Notes under the pieces: generated by a model
Seen by the model: the letters and a program-made list of their open reading frames with translations, nothing else
Told to the model about the DNA's origin: nothing
Database searches by the model: none
In this document: positions 1 through 9,638 of the stretch, one piece after another
Layout of the letters: each line of letters begins with the position of its first letter
How positions within the stretch are numbered: the stretch's first letter is position 1
Assembly: GCF_009728465.1 (NCBI RefSeq)
Contig: NZ_WOCD01000003.1
Location: forward strand, 1 to 64,000
Direction of reading: 5' to 3'
Origin: Psychrosphaera haliotis
GTDB lineage: Bacteria; Pseudomonadota; Gammaproteobacteria; Enterobacterales; Alteromonadaceae
Length of the DNA: 64,000 nucleotides
Position numbers and translations under genes: made by a program

Positions 1-27
1 TTTAATTACTGTGTACTACCTTATATG

Positions 28-1461
28 CTAGGCAGCTTGCTTTTTGAGTACCTTTATTCCTAGGTAGGCAAACGTTATCGCTAGGATAGGGTTAAGTAAA
101 TTAAAGAAGGCATATTGCCAATACTCAAGTGGACTGACAAGCAACACGCCTGCCATGTAGGCACCACAAGTATTCCAAGGAATCAGTGGGCTTGTAATCG
201 TACACCATCTTCTAACGCTCTAGATAAGTTAACATTCTCTAATCCACGGCGCTCATATTCTTCTCTATACATACGACCCGTCATTACCAATGACATATAT
301 TGGTCGGCTGTCACTACATTAATACCAAAGCGGTACCTATTGTTGCTGTGATCAGCGAGCCAGAGGATTTTGCTGCAGATAAGATACTTCTAACAAAAAC
401 CGCTAGAAGTCCCAATTTCTCCATAACGGCACCAAACATCAATGCAGTCATGATCAACCAAGTTGTATTAAGCATAGATGACATACCACCACCACTTAAC
501 AACTTGTCCATGTTGTCGTCACCGGTTACTACACTAAACCCGTCAAACATTGCTTTCCAAACTACTGATACTTTTTCAACAAAACCATTGCCACCGGCGA
601 TGCTAGCTAAAAGGTCTGGCTGAAAAATGTATCCCCAAACTGCGCCAATTAGCGCACCGATGAAGATAGCTGGAAAGGCAGGAACCTTTTTAATAGCCAT
701 CACAACTAAAATTAATAGTGGAAATAAATGAATTAATGAAACGTCGTAAGTACTGCTAATAATTTCTTGTACGTTACCTATAGAAACGTTTTCAGCACTT
801 GCCTGTTCAGTAAAACCTAAAATAGTAAACAGTATTAGCGCAATTACAAAAGACGGTACCGTTGTCCAAAGCATGTGACGAATATGGTCAAACAGGTCGC
901 TTCCTGACACTGCAGGAGCAAGGTTAGTTGTTTCAGATAACGGGCTTATTTTATCTCCAAAATACGCGCCACTCACTACGGCACCGGCTGCAATTGCTGG
1001 TGACATGCCAATACCAGTTGCGATGCCCATCAGCGCAACACCTACCGTAGCTGCTGTTGTCCATGAACTACCTATGCTCATTGCTACAATCGCACTTAAT
1101 AAACAGGCAGCAGCATAAAACCAGTCAGGGTCCAAAATTTCCAAACCAAAGTAAATTAGTGTTGGCACGGTGCCGGCTAGTAACCATGTACCAATTAAAG
1201 AAAACCTACCGCTAACAATATAAAAATAGCACCCATTGAAACAGAGATGCCATGTATCATAGCCTCTTCTAATTGATCCCATTTATAACCGTTTTTAATA
1301 CCTATCAAACACGCTACTGCTGTTGCTAATAATAAAACGATTTGATTTGGGCCATAAGAGCTATCAGCTCCGTAAAGCCCAACAGACGCAGCCAATAACA
1401 ATACCAAAAATAGTAACGGTATTATCGCGTCAAAAAATGAAGGTTGTTGTGGTGATTTCAA
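28..1461 (-). CDS. nhaC: Na+/H+ antiporter NhaC, three apparent frameshifts
   Basis: NhaC-family inner-membrane antiporter that exchanges cytoplasmic Na+ for external H+. The N-terminal piece (start 1461) carries the family's Pro-rich start and first helices; the middle piece (to about 314) contains the conserved stretch GAYFGDKISPLSETTNLAP; the C-terminal piece, read to the stop at 28-30, has the typical SPLIPWNTCGAYMAGVL motif. The three pieces are in different frames, with breaks near 1203 (T run), 318 (G run) and 200. Adding one base at each restores a continuous protein of about 478 residues, normal for the family. It follows the NSS transporter by 30 bases on the same strand, so the two are probably co-transcribed and linked by Na+ use. 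I treat the breaks as likely sequencing errors, but three in one gene means true decay is not excluded. Confidence 0.85.
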
Positions 1462-1491
1462 GTGAAAATCCTCTAAAAAAATATACTGCGA

Positions 1492-2876
1492 TTAAGAGCC
1501 AAAGCTCATTAACCCTATTAGGTTTAGAAAAACAAATAGAACCGCTACTGGCGTAAACCAACGCAACGTTACATACCAAAGGTTAAACAAACCCTCAGAT
1601 AAATTAAGCTCTTGTTTGACCGCTTCTTTTTGCATTATCCAAGCCACAAAAACAGCAGTAGCCAAGCCACCTAGAGGTAGTAATACATCGGCTGTAAGGT
1701 GGTCAATCAATTCAAAATAATTTGAAACATGTTTACCCACAAAAACAAAATCTAACTTGGCCCATTCAGCGCCCGTGAAAGAGAATACTGTAAGCATACT
1801 AACAAACCACAAACTTATAACTGCTGTAAATGCCGCTTTTCCACGAGAAAAGGCCAGTCGCTCTACTAGCCATGCAACAGCTGATTCAACCATTGCTATT
1901 GCAGAAGTAAAGGCAGCAAACCCCAACATTACAAAGAATAGCGTTCCAAAAACGATACCACCCCACATTTGTCCGAAGGCGATTGGCAAGCTTACGAATA
2001 CTAATCCAGGACCAGCAGTTGCCTCTAAACCATTACCAAAAACGATTGGGTAAATTGCTAAACCAGCAATTAGAGCAATCACTGTGTCCGCAATTGCAAT
2101 AGCAACAACAGATTGAGAGATACTGGTTTTTTGAGGTAAATAAGCACCGTAAATCATCATTGCGCCTGACGCTAAACTTAGTGTAAAGAAAGCGTGACCT
2201 AGTGCTATCAAAACTCCTGAAAATGTTAATTTTGAGAAGTCAGGGTAAAACATAAATTCTATAGTTTTTGCAAAGTCACCATTAATGGCCGCATAACCAG
2301 CAATTACGAGTAACAATACAAACATTGTAGGCATTGCGTATGTCACAGCACGTTCAAGACCATTTTTAAGGCCTTTACCAACAATTAAGCCAGTGACAGC
2401 AAGCACTATGCTTGTCCACATTATTAACGTAGACGGATCTGTTTGTAATTCGTTAAAAATATTCTGAATTTTTTCTGGCGAAGCACCAACAAAGTTACCC
2501 GCTGCTGACTCAAATATATAAGAAATTGCCCAACCAGCAATAACCGCATAAAAGGATAAAATTAAAAAGCCCGCAATCAAGCCAACCCAACAACTAAACT
2601 CCATTTAGTATTTGCCTTGGCTTCTAACGCCAATGCTCTTACTGAGTTTCCGGGGCTTAATCGTCCACGACGACCAATTAATACTTCCGCCATCATGACA
2701 GGTATACCAATTGCAAAAATACAGACTAGATATACGATGACAAAAGCACCACCACCGTTCTCGCCCATTATGTATGGAAACTTCCATACGTTTCCTAAAC
2801 CAACGGCAGAACCCGTAGCTGCTAAAATAAACGCTAGTCTGCTAGACCATTGACCATGATCAACATTTGTTGACAT
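1492..2876 (-). CDS. Neurotransmitter:sodium symporter family transporter, one frameshift
   Basis: SNF/NSS-family (LeuT/MhsT-like) Na+-coupled symporter, probably for an amino acid; the substrate cannot be read from sequence. The N-terminus has the signature GSAVGLGNVWKFPYIMGENG, which in LeuT relatives forms TM1 and part of the Na+ and substrate site. The gene is read in two frames: residues 1 to about 94 from 2876, then about 366 residues ending at 1492. The break near 2590 is repaired by one extra G (WSLVGWVGLIAGF). The repaired protein of about 461 residues has around 11-12 hydrophobic segments. A strong Shine-Dalgarno sequence (AAGGGGG) precedes the ATG at 2876. It sits just upstream of nhaC, suggesting a Na+-linked uptake operon (inference). 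Confidence 0.87.
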
Positions 2877-2923
2877 GTGTCCCCCTTAAATTGTGTTTTA
2901 TTATTATTGTTTTTATTCTTATA

Positions 2924-2946
2924 TAAAAAAGCAGCCTAAGGCTGCT
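2924..2946 (-). terminator. Rho-independent terminator after prc
   Basis: Read on the minus strand, AGCAGCC-TTA-GGCTGCT forms a 7-bp stem directly followed by six T. It lies 22 bases past the prc stop codon and before the NSS transporter start, so it separates the proQ-prc unit from the transporter operon. Confidence 0.85.
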
Positions 2947-2967
2947 CTTCTTTAACCCGATTATTAA

Positions 2968-5003
2968 CTACTTAGTCACTTTAGCAAACTGACCTGACGA
3001 CACTAGGTCCGCAACGATTCGAGCAGACTCTTCAAGAAAAGGGTCTAGTTTCTCTAGTTGCTCTGGTAAATCATCATCTACTGACTCAATTGGCTCTAAG
3101 CCAAAGCGCTTTAGTCTTTCATTAATTCGAACTAAACGCTCAGATTTATTCTTCTCTTTTTCAGCTAACCGCTCAGCCTCATTAAGAGAAATAAAGTTCT
3201 TTTCTTTGTTGATCTTATATTCAGCGATATCACTAAATAAATAATTAAATTCAGGCTCTTTAGCTATACGTGATAGGTGACGTTTATTTAACAAATCAAC
3301 CTGACTAGACACCAACGCAGAAGTCTTATATTTAGCTGGGCGAATATTATCCCAAGGCAATGCGTTTTCTTCCTGACTTTCTCCCCACTCTGCTGCTTCT
3401 ATAGCCGATGGAAAGATGATGTCTGGAACAACGCCTTTATTTTGGGTACTGCCGCCATCAATTCTATAAAACTTAGCGATAGTAAATTGAATTGACCCAA
3501 GTTTATTATCAAATCGATCAAATGCTCTGCCTATTCCGCGATGCTCTTGAACGGTACCTTTACCAAAGGTTTGTTCACCAACAACTAGCGCACGACCATA
3601 ATCTTGCAAAGCTGCTGCAAATATTTCTGATGCAGAAGCACTATACCTATCTACTAAAACGGTAAGTGGACCGTCATAATAACTAACGCCATCATAGTCA
3701 CCGCGTTGGCTTATATTTCCAATGCTATTTCTAATTTGTACAACTGGCCCTTTATCAATAAATAAACCAGTTAATAATGACGCTTCAGTTAAAGAGCCAC
3801 CGCCATTACCTCGAAGGTCAACAATAATGCCTTCAACGTTTTGGTCTTTAATTTTTTAACTTGAACTTTTACGTCTTCCGACAAGTTATTGTAAAAACTA
3901 GGGACAGTAATCACCCCAACTTTTGCACCTAACTCACCAGTCTGTGACTCGAAGACTTCTGAATCTGCGGCTCTGTCTTCAAGTCTTACTTTATCTCTAA
4001 TAATAGAAACTTCTTTAGCGCTAGCTAATGAGTTGTCACCACGTACAACTTGAAGTTTTACCTCAGTGCCTTTTTTACCTTTGATAAGCTCAACAACATC
4101 GTCTAAACGCCAGCCTATAACGTCTACATAATCTTCTTTACCTTGAGCTACGCCGATAATCTTATCTTCTGGTTTTAATTTATTCGTTTGATCTGCTGGT
4201 CCACCAGGAACTAGACTGCGAATAACAGTAAACTCATCTACAGGCTGAAGTACCGCTCCGATACCTTCTAACTCTAAGTTCATTTCAACTTTAAAGCGGT
4301 CCGCTCTACGAGGAGATAAATAAGACGTATGAGCTTCTATGCTGCGAGCGAACGAGTTCATCACTAACTGAAAAGCATCTTCATTTTGGGACTGAGTCAA
4401 TCGGCGAATTGCATTTACATAGCGTTTTTTAACGTCTCTTTGATACCTTCAACGTCTTTACCAGCAAGTTTTAAGTTCAACGCATCATACTTTAATTTTT
4501 GAGCCAAAACTCATCAAGTTCCGCAGTCGACTTTGCCCATGGAGTTTCTTCTCTATCGAAATAAAAGACGTCATCTTTGGTAAAGTCCATTGGTAACGCT
4601 AACCATTCGATAGCTTGTTTGTATCTATCCACTCGTCGTTTAATAGACTCTTCAAACAATTCAAAAGCAAAATCTAGAGAGCCTTTACTAATACCGTCAT
4701 CAAATTGATCGGCATATTGATCAAATTTGGCTATATCGGCAGCCGTAAATAAGCTTTGTTATAATCTAAATTACGTAAATATCTATCGTAGATTTTGGCA
4801 GACAGTTCATCATCTAAGTGAACCTTTTTATAATGCGAACGAGAAAACCAGGCCGTGATCCTTTTTGAAGCGACTTTGTGCTGTGCTTCCTGTACCAAAT
4901 CTGGAACAACAAAATCTTCAACTTTAGTCTCAGCATTTGCAACACTGAAAAAAGATAAAGATGCGATTATCGAGCTTGCTAATACGTTCTTAACTGTCTG
5001 CAT
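2968..5003 (-). CDS. prc: Carboxy-terminal processing protease Prc/Tsp, four apparent frameshifts
   Basis: Periplasmic tail-specific protease of family S41. A signal peptide ends at about residue 24 (VANA). The central PDZ domain (GIGAVLQPVDEFTV...) is followed by the protease core: GNGGGS, the serine region DRYSASASEIFA and the lysine in GKGTVQ form the Ser/Lys dyad. The C-terminal domain reaches the stop at 2968. The frame breaks at about 4752 (T run), 4502 (A run), 4432 (A run) and 3856 (A run). Each is repaired by one added base, giving about 679 residues against 682 in E. coli. A clear AGGAG precedes the ATG. The gene follows proQ by 8 bases, the same proQ-prc order as E. coli, where the pair is co-transcribed. 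Four homopolymer deletions in an otherwise conserved gene look like sequencing errors. Confidence 0.9.
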
Positions 5004-5011
5004 ATACGCTC

Positions 5012-5631
5012 CTATGCTTTAAAAATACTATCCTTTGATACCTTCATAACCATACCTGAAGATAACTGAACTGAAACCTCTCCCTTTGAAGCTTCGACAA
5101 TTGTCGCAGCCATTGGTTTCATTCCTAACTTAACTAAAACAGACGTTCCTTCACTAAAGTCTTCATTGCTCACTAATTCTTTAGCTGGCTCAGGTTCTTT
5201 TGTGGGGCTTTTTCTGTTTTTGGCTTGCGCTTAGGCGGGTTTTTCACTGACTTAGCTGGACGCTTTGGAGCATCCTTTTTCGCAGCAGCTTTACGCTTCT
5301 CATCAAACTTAGCTTTACTTTCAGCTAATTGAGATTTTGCATGTTCAATATGTTCGTTAGTTAGAGCCTCAACATCAGCACCTACTAAATCTACTCTCAT
5401 CCCACCTTTCTCTACTGCCTCTAGGTATCTCCAGCTATTTGTATAGCGACGTAACGCATGACGAACTTGCGTTTTAGAGACAGGATCTTCATCGGTCAAT
5501 TCCGCTGCAATATCATTAAAAATACCGATTTTTAATGGTTTAGCTGCGCCCTTGATACTGAAGCTTTGTGGAAATTTATTTGCTAAAAATTCAATAACCG
5601 TTTTAAGGTCTGTTTTCTGTTGAGATTGCAT
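5012..5631 (-). CDS. proQ: RNA chaperone ProQ, one frameshift
   Basis: ProQ/FinO-family RNA-binding protein that stabilises and matches sRNAs and mRNA 3' ends. The FinO domain occupies about residues 1-115 (VIEFLANKFPQSF near the start, YTNSWRYLEAV in the middle). A basic Lys/Ala/Pro-rich linker follows. As read, the frame closes at 5173, but one missing A near 5205 hides the rest. In the shifted frame the conserved C-terminal Tudor/SH3-like domain follows (EGTSVLVKLGMKPMAATI) and ends at a TAG at 5012-5014. The repaired length is about 206 residues (E. coli 232). The ATG overlaps the stop of the upstream 94-residue gene (TAATG), implying translational coupling, and prc lies 8 bases downstream. 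Confidence 0.9.
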
Positions 5632-5915
5632 TAATCGTTCTCTATTTCATCTAATTTCTGAACTACAAAGCTAGTTAACCAGCTTTCTAATTCATCTAAT
5701 TCATTTTCTATAACAAAGTCTTGGCCAGCTACTGCTTCCCATAACTCGTCGAATAATTTTTCAGCCATCAATGGTGTAGTGTGGTCAGGCAACATTCCGT
5801 ATGCTTGATAAACCATTTCATTTATTCGTTCTACTACTTCTTCTTCGTCGCCATCCCAATCACCTACGATTTCAATGCCAACTAAAAAGTCACGAACGTC
5901 TATAAACTCTTTCAT
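5631..5915 (-). CDS. Small acidic protein between msrC and proQ, function unknown
   Basis: A 94-residue soluble protein, strongly acidic (runs such as DWDGDEEEVVERINE and NELDELESW), predicted mostly helical, with no signal peptide or Cys motif. I do not recognise a characterised family. It starts 6 bases after msrC and its stop overlaps the proQ ATG by one base (TAATG), so it is translated as part of an msrC-orf-proQ-prc unit. The tight coupling suggests a stoichiometric or regulatory relationship with ProQ, but that is inference. The coding frame is intact and codon use is like its neighbours. Confidence 0.75.
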   Translation of the reverse strand: MKEFIDVRDFLVGIEIVGDWDGDEEEVVERINEMVYQAYGMLPDHTTPLMAEKLFDELWEAVAGQDFVIENELDELESWLTSFVVQKLDEIEND

Positions 5916-5921
5916 TATGGA

Positions 5922-6398
5922 CTAAGACCAAATACTTTGGATCATTTCTACCAACTGTTCCATTCCGTCAGCATCTGCTTGTTTGAAACGGCCGACTGTT
6001 GGACTATCAATGTCTAGTACCGCAACTAACTTGCCATTAACATTAATTGGTACAACAACTTCTGAGTTACTTGCTGCGTCACAGGCAATATGACCGTCAA
6101 ATTCATGTACGTCCATAATCAATTGAGTTTTGTTTTGAGACACGGCAGTACCGCAAACACCACGACCAACTGGAATACGAACACAAGCCGCTCGCCCTTG
6201 AAAAGGACCCAGAATAAGTTCTTCTGATTGACCGTTTACACTTTCACCCATCAAATAAAATCCTGCCCAATTTACATCGTCTAATCTTTCAAAAAGAATG
6301 GCACTAATGTTCGAAAGGTTAGCAATTAAATTAGGTTCGCCTTCACACAATGCTTTCGCTTGCATGGTTATTTCACGATAGAATTCTTTTTTATCCAA
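5922..6398 (-). CDS. msrC: Free methionine-(R)-sulfoxide reductase (fRMsr, GAF domain)
   Basis: Cytoplasmic GAF-domain enzyme that reduces free methionine-(R)-sulfoxide using thioredoxin. The protein is 158 residues, essentially one GAF domain. The three cysteines known from E. coli YebR are conserved with identical spacing: C72 in AACVRIPVGRG, C82 in GVCGTAV and C106 in HIACDAAS, where the last is the catalytic Cys of the family. In E. coli yebR also lies near proQ and prc, supporting orthology. It heads the msrC-orf-proQ-prc cluster, with a 131-base spacer to the LytTR regulator gene upstream; that spacer contains a 14-bp perfect palindrome at 6458-6471. Confidence 0.9.
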   Translation of the reverse strand: MDKKEFYREITMQAKALCEGEPNLIANLSNISAILFERLDDVNWAGFYLMGESVNGQSEELILGPFQGRAACVRIPVGRGVCGTAVSQNKTQLIMDVHEFDGHIACDAASNSEVVVPINVNGKLVAVLDIDSPTVGRFKQADADGMEQLVEMIQSIWS

Positions 6399-6457
6399 AG
6401 TTATCCCACAGATTTATTTAAGTTAAAAAATATAGCCTGCTAAGTTACCCCTAATCA

Positions 6458-6471
6458 CCTTAAATTTAAGG
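6458..6471. repeat. 14-bp perfect palindrome between msrC and the LytTR regulator
   Basis: CCTTAAATTTAAGG is a perfect palindrome 60 bases upstream of the msrC start and downstream of the LytTR regulator stop. It could be a dimeric repressor site or chance in AT-rich DNA. No T tract follows, so it is not a standard terminator. Confidence 0.3.
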
Positions 6472-6529
6472 CGCTTGGCTTAATAAAATCGGCAAAAGCT
6501 CATTATTTGTTGGTTTTTTCTGCAAACGC

Positions 6530-7354
6530 CTACAAAAATAGTGATCGCACCTTATCTCGGTAGCTTCTACTGACTCTAATTTCATGCTCATTATTTAACT
6601 GTATAACGTATTCACCGTTGCTTAATGTGAGTACTTTCTTTACTGCGTTATTATTTACTAACACTGAACGGTGAACTCGGACAAACAATCTAGGGTTCAG
6701 TTCTTGTTCAAGTTGCTTCATTGTTTTACGTAAAATATGCGTTTCACCATCATTACAATGAACACACATATAATCACCAGCAGCATCAACCCAAAGGACA
6801 TCATGTACAGCAATTCGAGTGGTTTCACCTACATCTTTTACCGAAATATAGTCTCTATACCCCTGCACAGCGAGCGGTTCACCTTTTGCTAAGCTATCTA
6901 AAATCTCATCAGAATTTGAGCCGGTTAACTGCGCCATTAATTTAACTAATTGCAATTGTTGCTCTGTATCGTGATTCGTTAAAAAGCTTCGTTCAACTTT
7001 TTGCATACATTCCTGCAAACGTTCTTCATCAACTGGCTTTAATAGGTAGTCAATTGCATGTACTTCAAATGCCTTTAACGCGTACTGATCGTAAGCGGTA
7101 ACAAATACAATTTTAGGGAGGTTGCTTATTTCTTGTTGTAGCTTACTTAGAACATCAAAACCTGTCATACCAGGCATTTGAATGTCTAGAAATACTAAAT
7201 CCGGCTTTAACTCAATAATTTTTTCAATGGCTTGGTGGCCATTCTTACATTGCTCGATAACTTCAACACGTTCGAATTTATTCAGCCTTAATAACAAGCC
7301 CTTACGCGCAAGAGGCTCGTCGTCTACAATTATCGTTTTAATAGTTTTTAACAT
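6530..7354 (-). CDS. LytTR-family response regulator
   Basis: Two-component response regulator. The receiver domain (residues 1-125) has acidic residues D11/D12, the phospho-acceptor D57 in VFLDIQMPG, Thr in FVTAYDQ and Lys in LLKPVD. The C-terminal LytTR DNA-binding domain (about 175-274) includes the FVRVHRSVLVNN motif. I start at the ATG at 7354, not the one 24 bases upstream, because AGGAC lies at a good distance before 7354 and the upstream ATG would lie inside the kinase reading frame. This leaves a 10-base gap from the kinase stop, so the kinase-regulator pair is co-transcribed. It resembles BtsR/YehT and AlgR-type regulators; the signal is unknown. Confidence 0.9.
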   Translation of the reverse strand: MLKTIKTIIVDDEPLARKGLLLRLNKFERVEVIEQCKNGHQAIEKIIELKPDLVFLDIQMPGMTGFDVLSKLQQEISNLPKIVFVTAYDQYALKAFEVHAIDYLLKPVDEERLQECMQKVERSFLTNHDTEQQLQLVKLMAQLTGSNSDEILDSLAKGEPLAVQGYRDYISVKDVGETTRIAVHDVLWVDAAGDYMCVHCNDGETHILRKTMKQLEQELNPRLFVRVHRSVLVNNNAVKKVLTLSNGEYVIQLNNEHEIRVSRSYRDKVRSLFL

Positions 7355-7364
7355 TAAACAAGTC

Positions 7365-8436
7365 CTACTCAGCTTCAAATTCTAATGGGATACGGATATT
7401 TACCTTCAACCCATTTGGTTCTACCGATGACAATACAAATGAATGATCATCATACAAATTTTGTAAACGCTCTTTTATATTAGTTATACCGACGCCAACA
7501 CCCTTCTGGCTAGTATTATAATGACCATTATCTAAGCCAGGTCCATTGTCTTTTACCTCTAATAACAAGTCATGACCAAATGTTTCGGCGCTTACCGATA
7601 TAATGCCGCCATCATCGCAAGCAGCGATGGCATACTTAATTGAGTTTTCGATTAGTGGTTGCAGCAGTAAACTAGGAAACTAAAGCTTGTTCAGCATCTT
7701 CAGAAACCTTCCAGTTAACCGTTAACCTGTCTTCAAATCTAATTTTTTCAATCTCTAAGTAAAGCGACAACGCTTTAATCTCTTGCTTAAGAGGCACTTT
7801 TTTTATGGGATCTGTGTGTAATGAATGTCTTAAAAACTCGCTTAACTTGCTAACCATTCTATTGGCCGTATTATTTTCTTCACACATAATGAGTGTGGAT
7901 ATCGCATTTAGTGTGTTAAACAAAAAATGTGGATTCAATTGATAGCGCAACATTTTTAGTTGTGCTTGGTTTGCCATGTTTGCTGCTGTAAGTACTTTCT
8001 GCCTTTCTTTTTGTAACATTTGGTAGTATTTGATACCAAAATACAATCCGCTCCAGCACAGAACAATATAAAAGCTGCCTAATGTATTGTGGAAGTAGTA
8101 GGTCCAGTCTTCTGGGTGTGAACCAAATTTATAGAATTCGAAAAAACTAAAGCGCTTTATCACGCCCCATGTTATGCCAACAACAAACGACGCACTGAGT
8201 ATGGTTACAATAAGTTTAGTCGGCGTCATCTCCCATACTTTTTGATACAAATACCTTAACGGTAAAGTAAGCATAGCGCCAATGTAAGCATCAGAAATGA
8301 TGATAAATATGTAACTGTCTCTGAAGTTATCAACAAAGGAGCCAATGTAGTGAACAAGCGCAAAACTGCACCAGCCGACGATGTGCAATATCCAAAAGAA
8401 TTTTTTTCTGTCGTCTAAAAGTGTTTGTACATTCAA
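7365..8436 (-). CDS. LytS/YehU-type sensor histidine kinase, one frameshift
   Basis: Membrane histidine kinase of the His_kinase (PF06580) type. Four or so hydrophobic segments lie in residues 14-130, followed by the phosphorylation region QLNPHFLFNTLNAI and, after the frame change, the ATP-binding N box QPLIENSIKYA and G boxes DNGPGLD and KGVGVGITNI. The frame breaks near 7674, where removing one T from a T run joins the parts into about 357 residues. It pairs with the LytTR regulator immediately downstream. Upstream, a TATAAT-like hexamer at 8476-8481 (minus) may be the -10 of this operon, but I see no convincing -35. Confidence 0.87.
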
Positions 8437-8511
8437 ATTTATATCGCCCCTCAGCGCAAAACAGCTACTGAATACATTATAAGGAGAAGGGTTTATTAAA
8501 TACGGTAAGTA

Positions 8512-8528
8512 GACCCGCTAAGCGGGTC
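8512..8528 (-). terminator. Hairpin after the DUF962 gene
   Basis: A perfect 7-bp inverted repeat, GACCCGC-TAA-GCGGGTC, lies 32 bases past the DUF962 stop and before the kinase operon. The GC-rich stem is followed on the minus strand by a weak T-poor tail (TACTTACC), so it is at best a moderate terminator; a regulatory hairpin in the kinase leader is an alternative. Confidence 0.5.
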
Positions 8529-8559
8529 GTTAGTCGCATAACAGAGGTGAATATTTGTA

Positions 8560-9024
8560 TTAAGCTTCCTGCTTATCCAATCCGAATAAATGACAAAATA
8601 TCCAAGCAGGACCAATCATTAAAAACTGAACATCTTTAAAAAACGATGGCTTTTTACCCTCAATTTTGTGACCAACAAACTGCAGCACCCAAGCTGCGAC
8701 AAACACAATGATAGACATCATCAACACTGACATATCCATATTTAAAGACCACCAGTGGACAAATAAGACGGTTAAAGTTGAAAAGATAATCATGCCTAAA
8801 CCAAGAAAAACGGAAAGTTTAATGTAAAACAACATAGCTGGGATCAAAAGTAGCGTTGCCCAGTTAACCATTGGTGAAACATTCTCAACTGGAAATGGAA
8901 TTGCCCATAATAGGCCTACCACTGTCATAAAAATGGCGGGGACACAAAGGTAGTGAATAACTTTGTTTGTACTGTTTTGGTGGCTTTCGCCATATTCCGA
9001 CAACCACTGTTGTAAATTCTTCAT
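8560..9024 (-). CDS. DUF962/Mpo1-like membrane protein
   Basis: A 154-residue inner-membrane protein with about four transmembrane segments. It shows the conserved pattern of the DUF962 (Mpo1/YGL010w) family: an N-terminal SEYGESHQNSTNKVIHYLC block and the C-terminal GHKIEGKKPSFFKD followed by FLMIGPAWI. Yeast Mpo1 is an Fe2+-dependent dioxygenase in alpha-oxidation of 2-hydroxy fatty acids. His residues in both conserved blocks are present, so a related lipid-oxidation role is possible, but bacterial members are uncharacterised as far as I know. It is a single gene, with the thioesterase gene 80 bases upstream on the same strand. Confidence 0.85.
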   Translation of the reverse strand: MKNLQQWLSEYGESHQNSTNKVIHYLCVPAIFMTVVGLLWAIPFPVENVSPMVNWATLLLIPAMLFYIKLSVFLGLGMIIFSTLTVLFVHWWSLNMDMSVLMMSIIVFVAAWVLQFVGHKIEGKKPSFFKDVQFLMIGPAWIFCHLFGLDKQEA

Positions 9025-9104
9025 CTATATTGCTCTTCTATTTTTATAATTTGAGAGCAATATAAACGGGAATGCTATTTAATGACAAGACAAAAAGTTC
9101 AGTT

Positions 9105-9515
9105 TTACATTTCTATATCTGAAAGTACCGGCGTAGGTTTTCTATCTTTGTCTAACGCAACAAACTTAAATGAACCAGAAATCGCCTTATGTTTATCATC
9201 TTGGTACATACCTTCAATAAAGATATTCACTTCAACAACCATGCTCGTTCGACCTATTTGTGAAACACTCGCCACCAATTCAACAATTGAACCTGCAGGG
9301 ATAGGCTCTTTAAAATCGACTCGGTCAGACGATATTGTTACCAGTGGTTTGCGACAAAAACGAGTTGCACATATAAAAGCCACCTCATCCATCCAGGCTA
9401 AAGCCTCACCACCGAATAAAGTGTTGTGATGATTTGTTCGACCTGGGAATACCGTTTTTGTGGTGTAGGTTGTTGCATAATTAATTCTGGCTTGGACTTT
9501 TTCTGAATATTCCAT
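9105..9515 (-). CDS. Acyl-CoA thioesterase, hotdog fold (YciA/BFIT-like)
   Basis: A 136-residue single hotdog-domain protein expected to hydrolyse acyl-CoA thioesters. The diagnostic helix motif is NTLFGGEALAWMDEVAF, with the catalytic Asp in WMDE, and the preceding HH matches YciA/cytosolic acyl-CoA hydrolases. The later strand motif RVDFKEPIPAGSIVEL is also typical. It is divergent from the M61 peptidase gene, so the 123 bases between them probably hold both promoters. Chain-length preference cannot be read. Confidence 0.87.
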   Translation of the reverse strand: MEYSEKVQARINYATTYTTKTVFPGRTNHHNTLFGGEALAWMDEVAFICATRFCRKPLVTISSDRVDFKEPIPAGSIVELVASVSQIGRTSMVVEVNIFIEGMYQDDKHKAISGSFKFVALDKDRKPTPVLSDIEM

Positions 9516-9638
9516 ATGATCACTCTACTCTTTATTGGTTTAACTCTATTATAAACCTATTCTTACAGTAACCTTGATGAATACTTATGTTATTTCCATT
9601 AAGTGTTATTTTTTTAGTCACTATGGACGAATTTTGTT

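Noticed and set aside
2968-5003. prc, nhaC and others as true pseudogenes
   Set aside because: Four or three breaks per gene all fall on short repeats and one base restores family-perfect sequence, in chromosomal context without other decay; sequencing error is simpler.
6721-6945. Small plus-strand open frames inside the response-regulator gene and other antisense frames
   Set aside because: They lie opposite real genes, lack Shine-Dalgarno sites and encode low-complexity or unlikely proteins.
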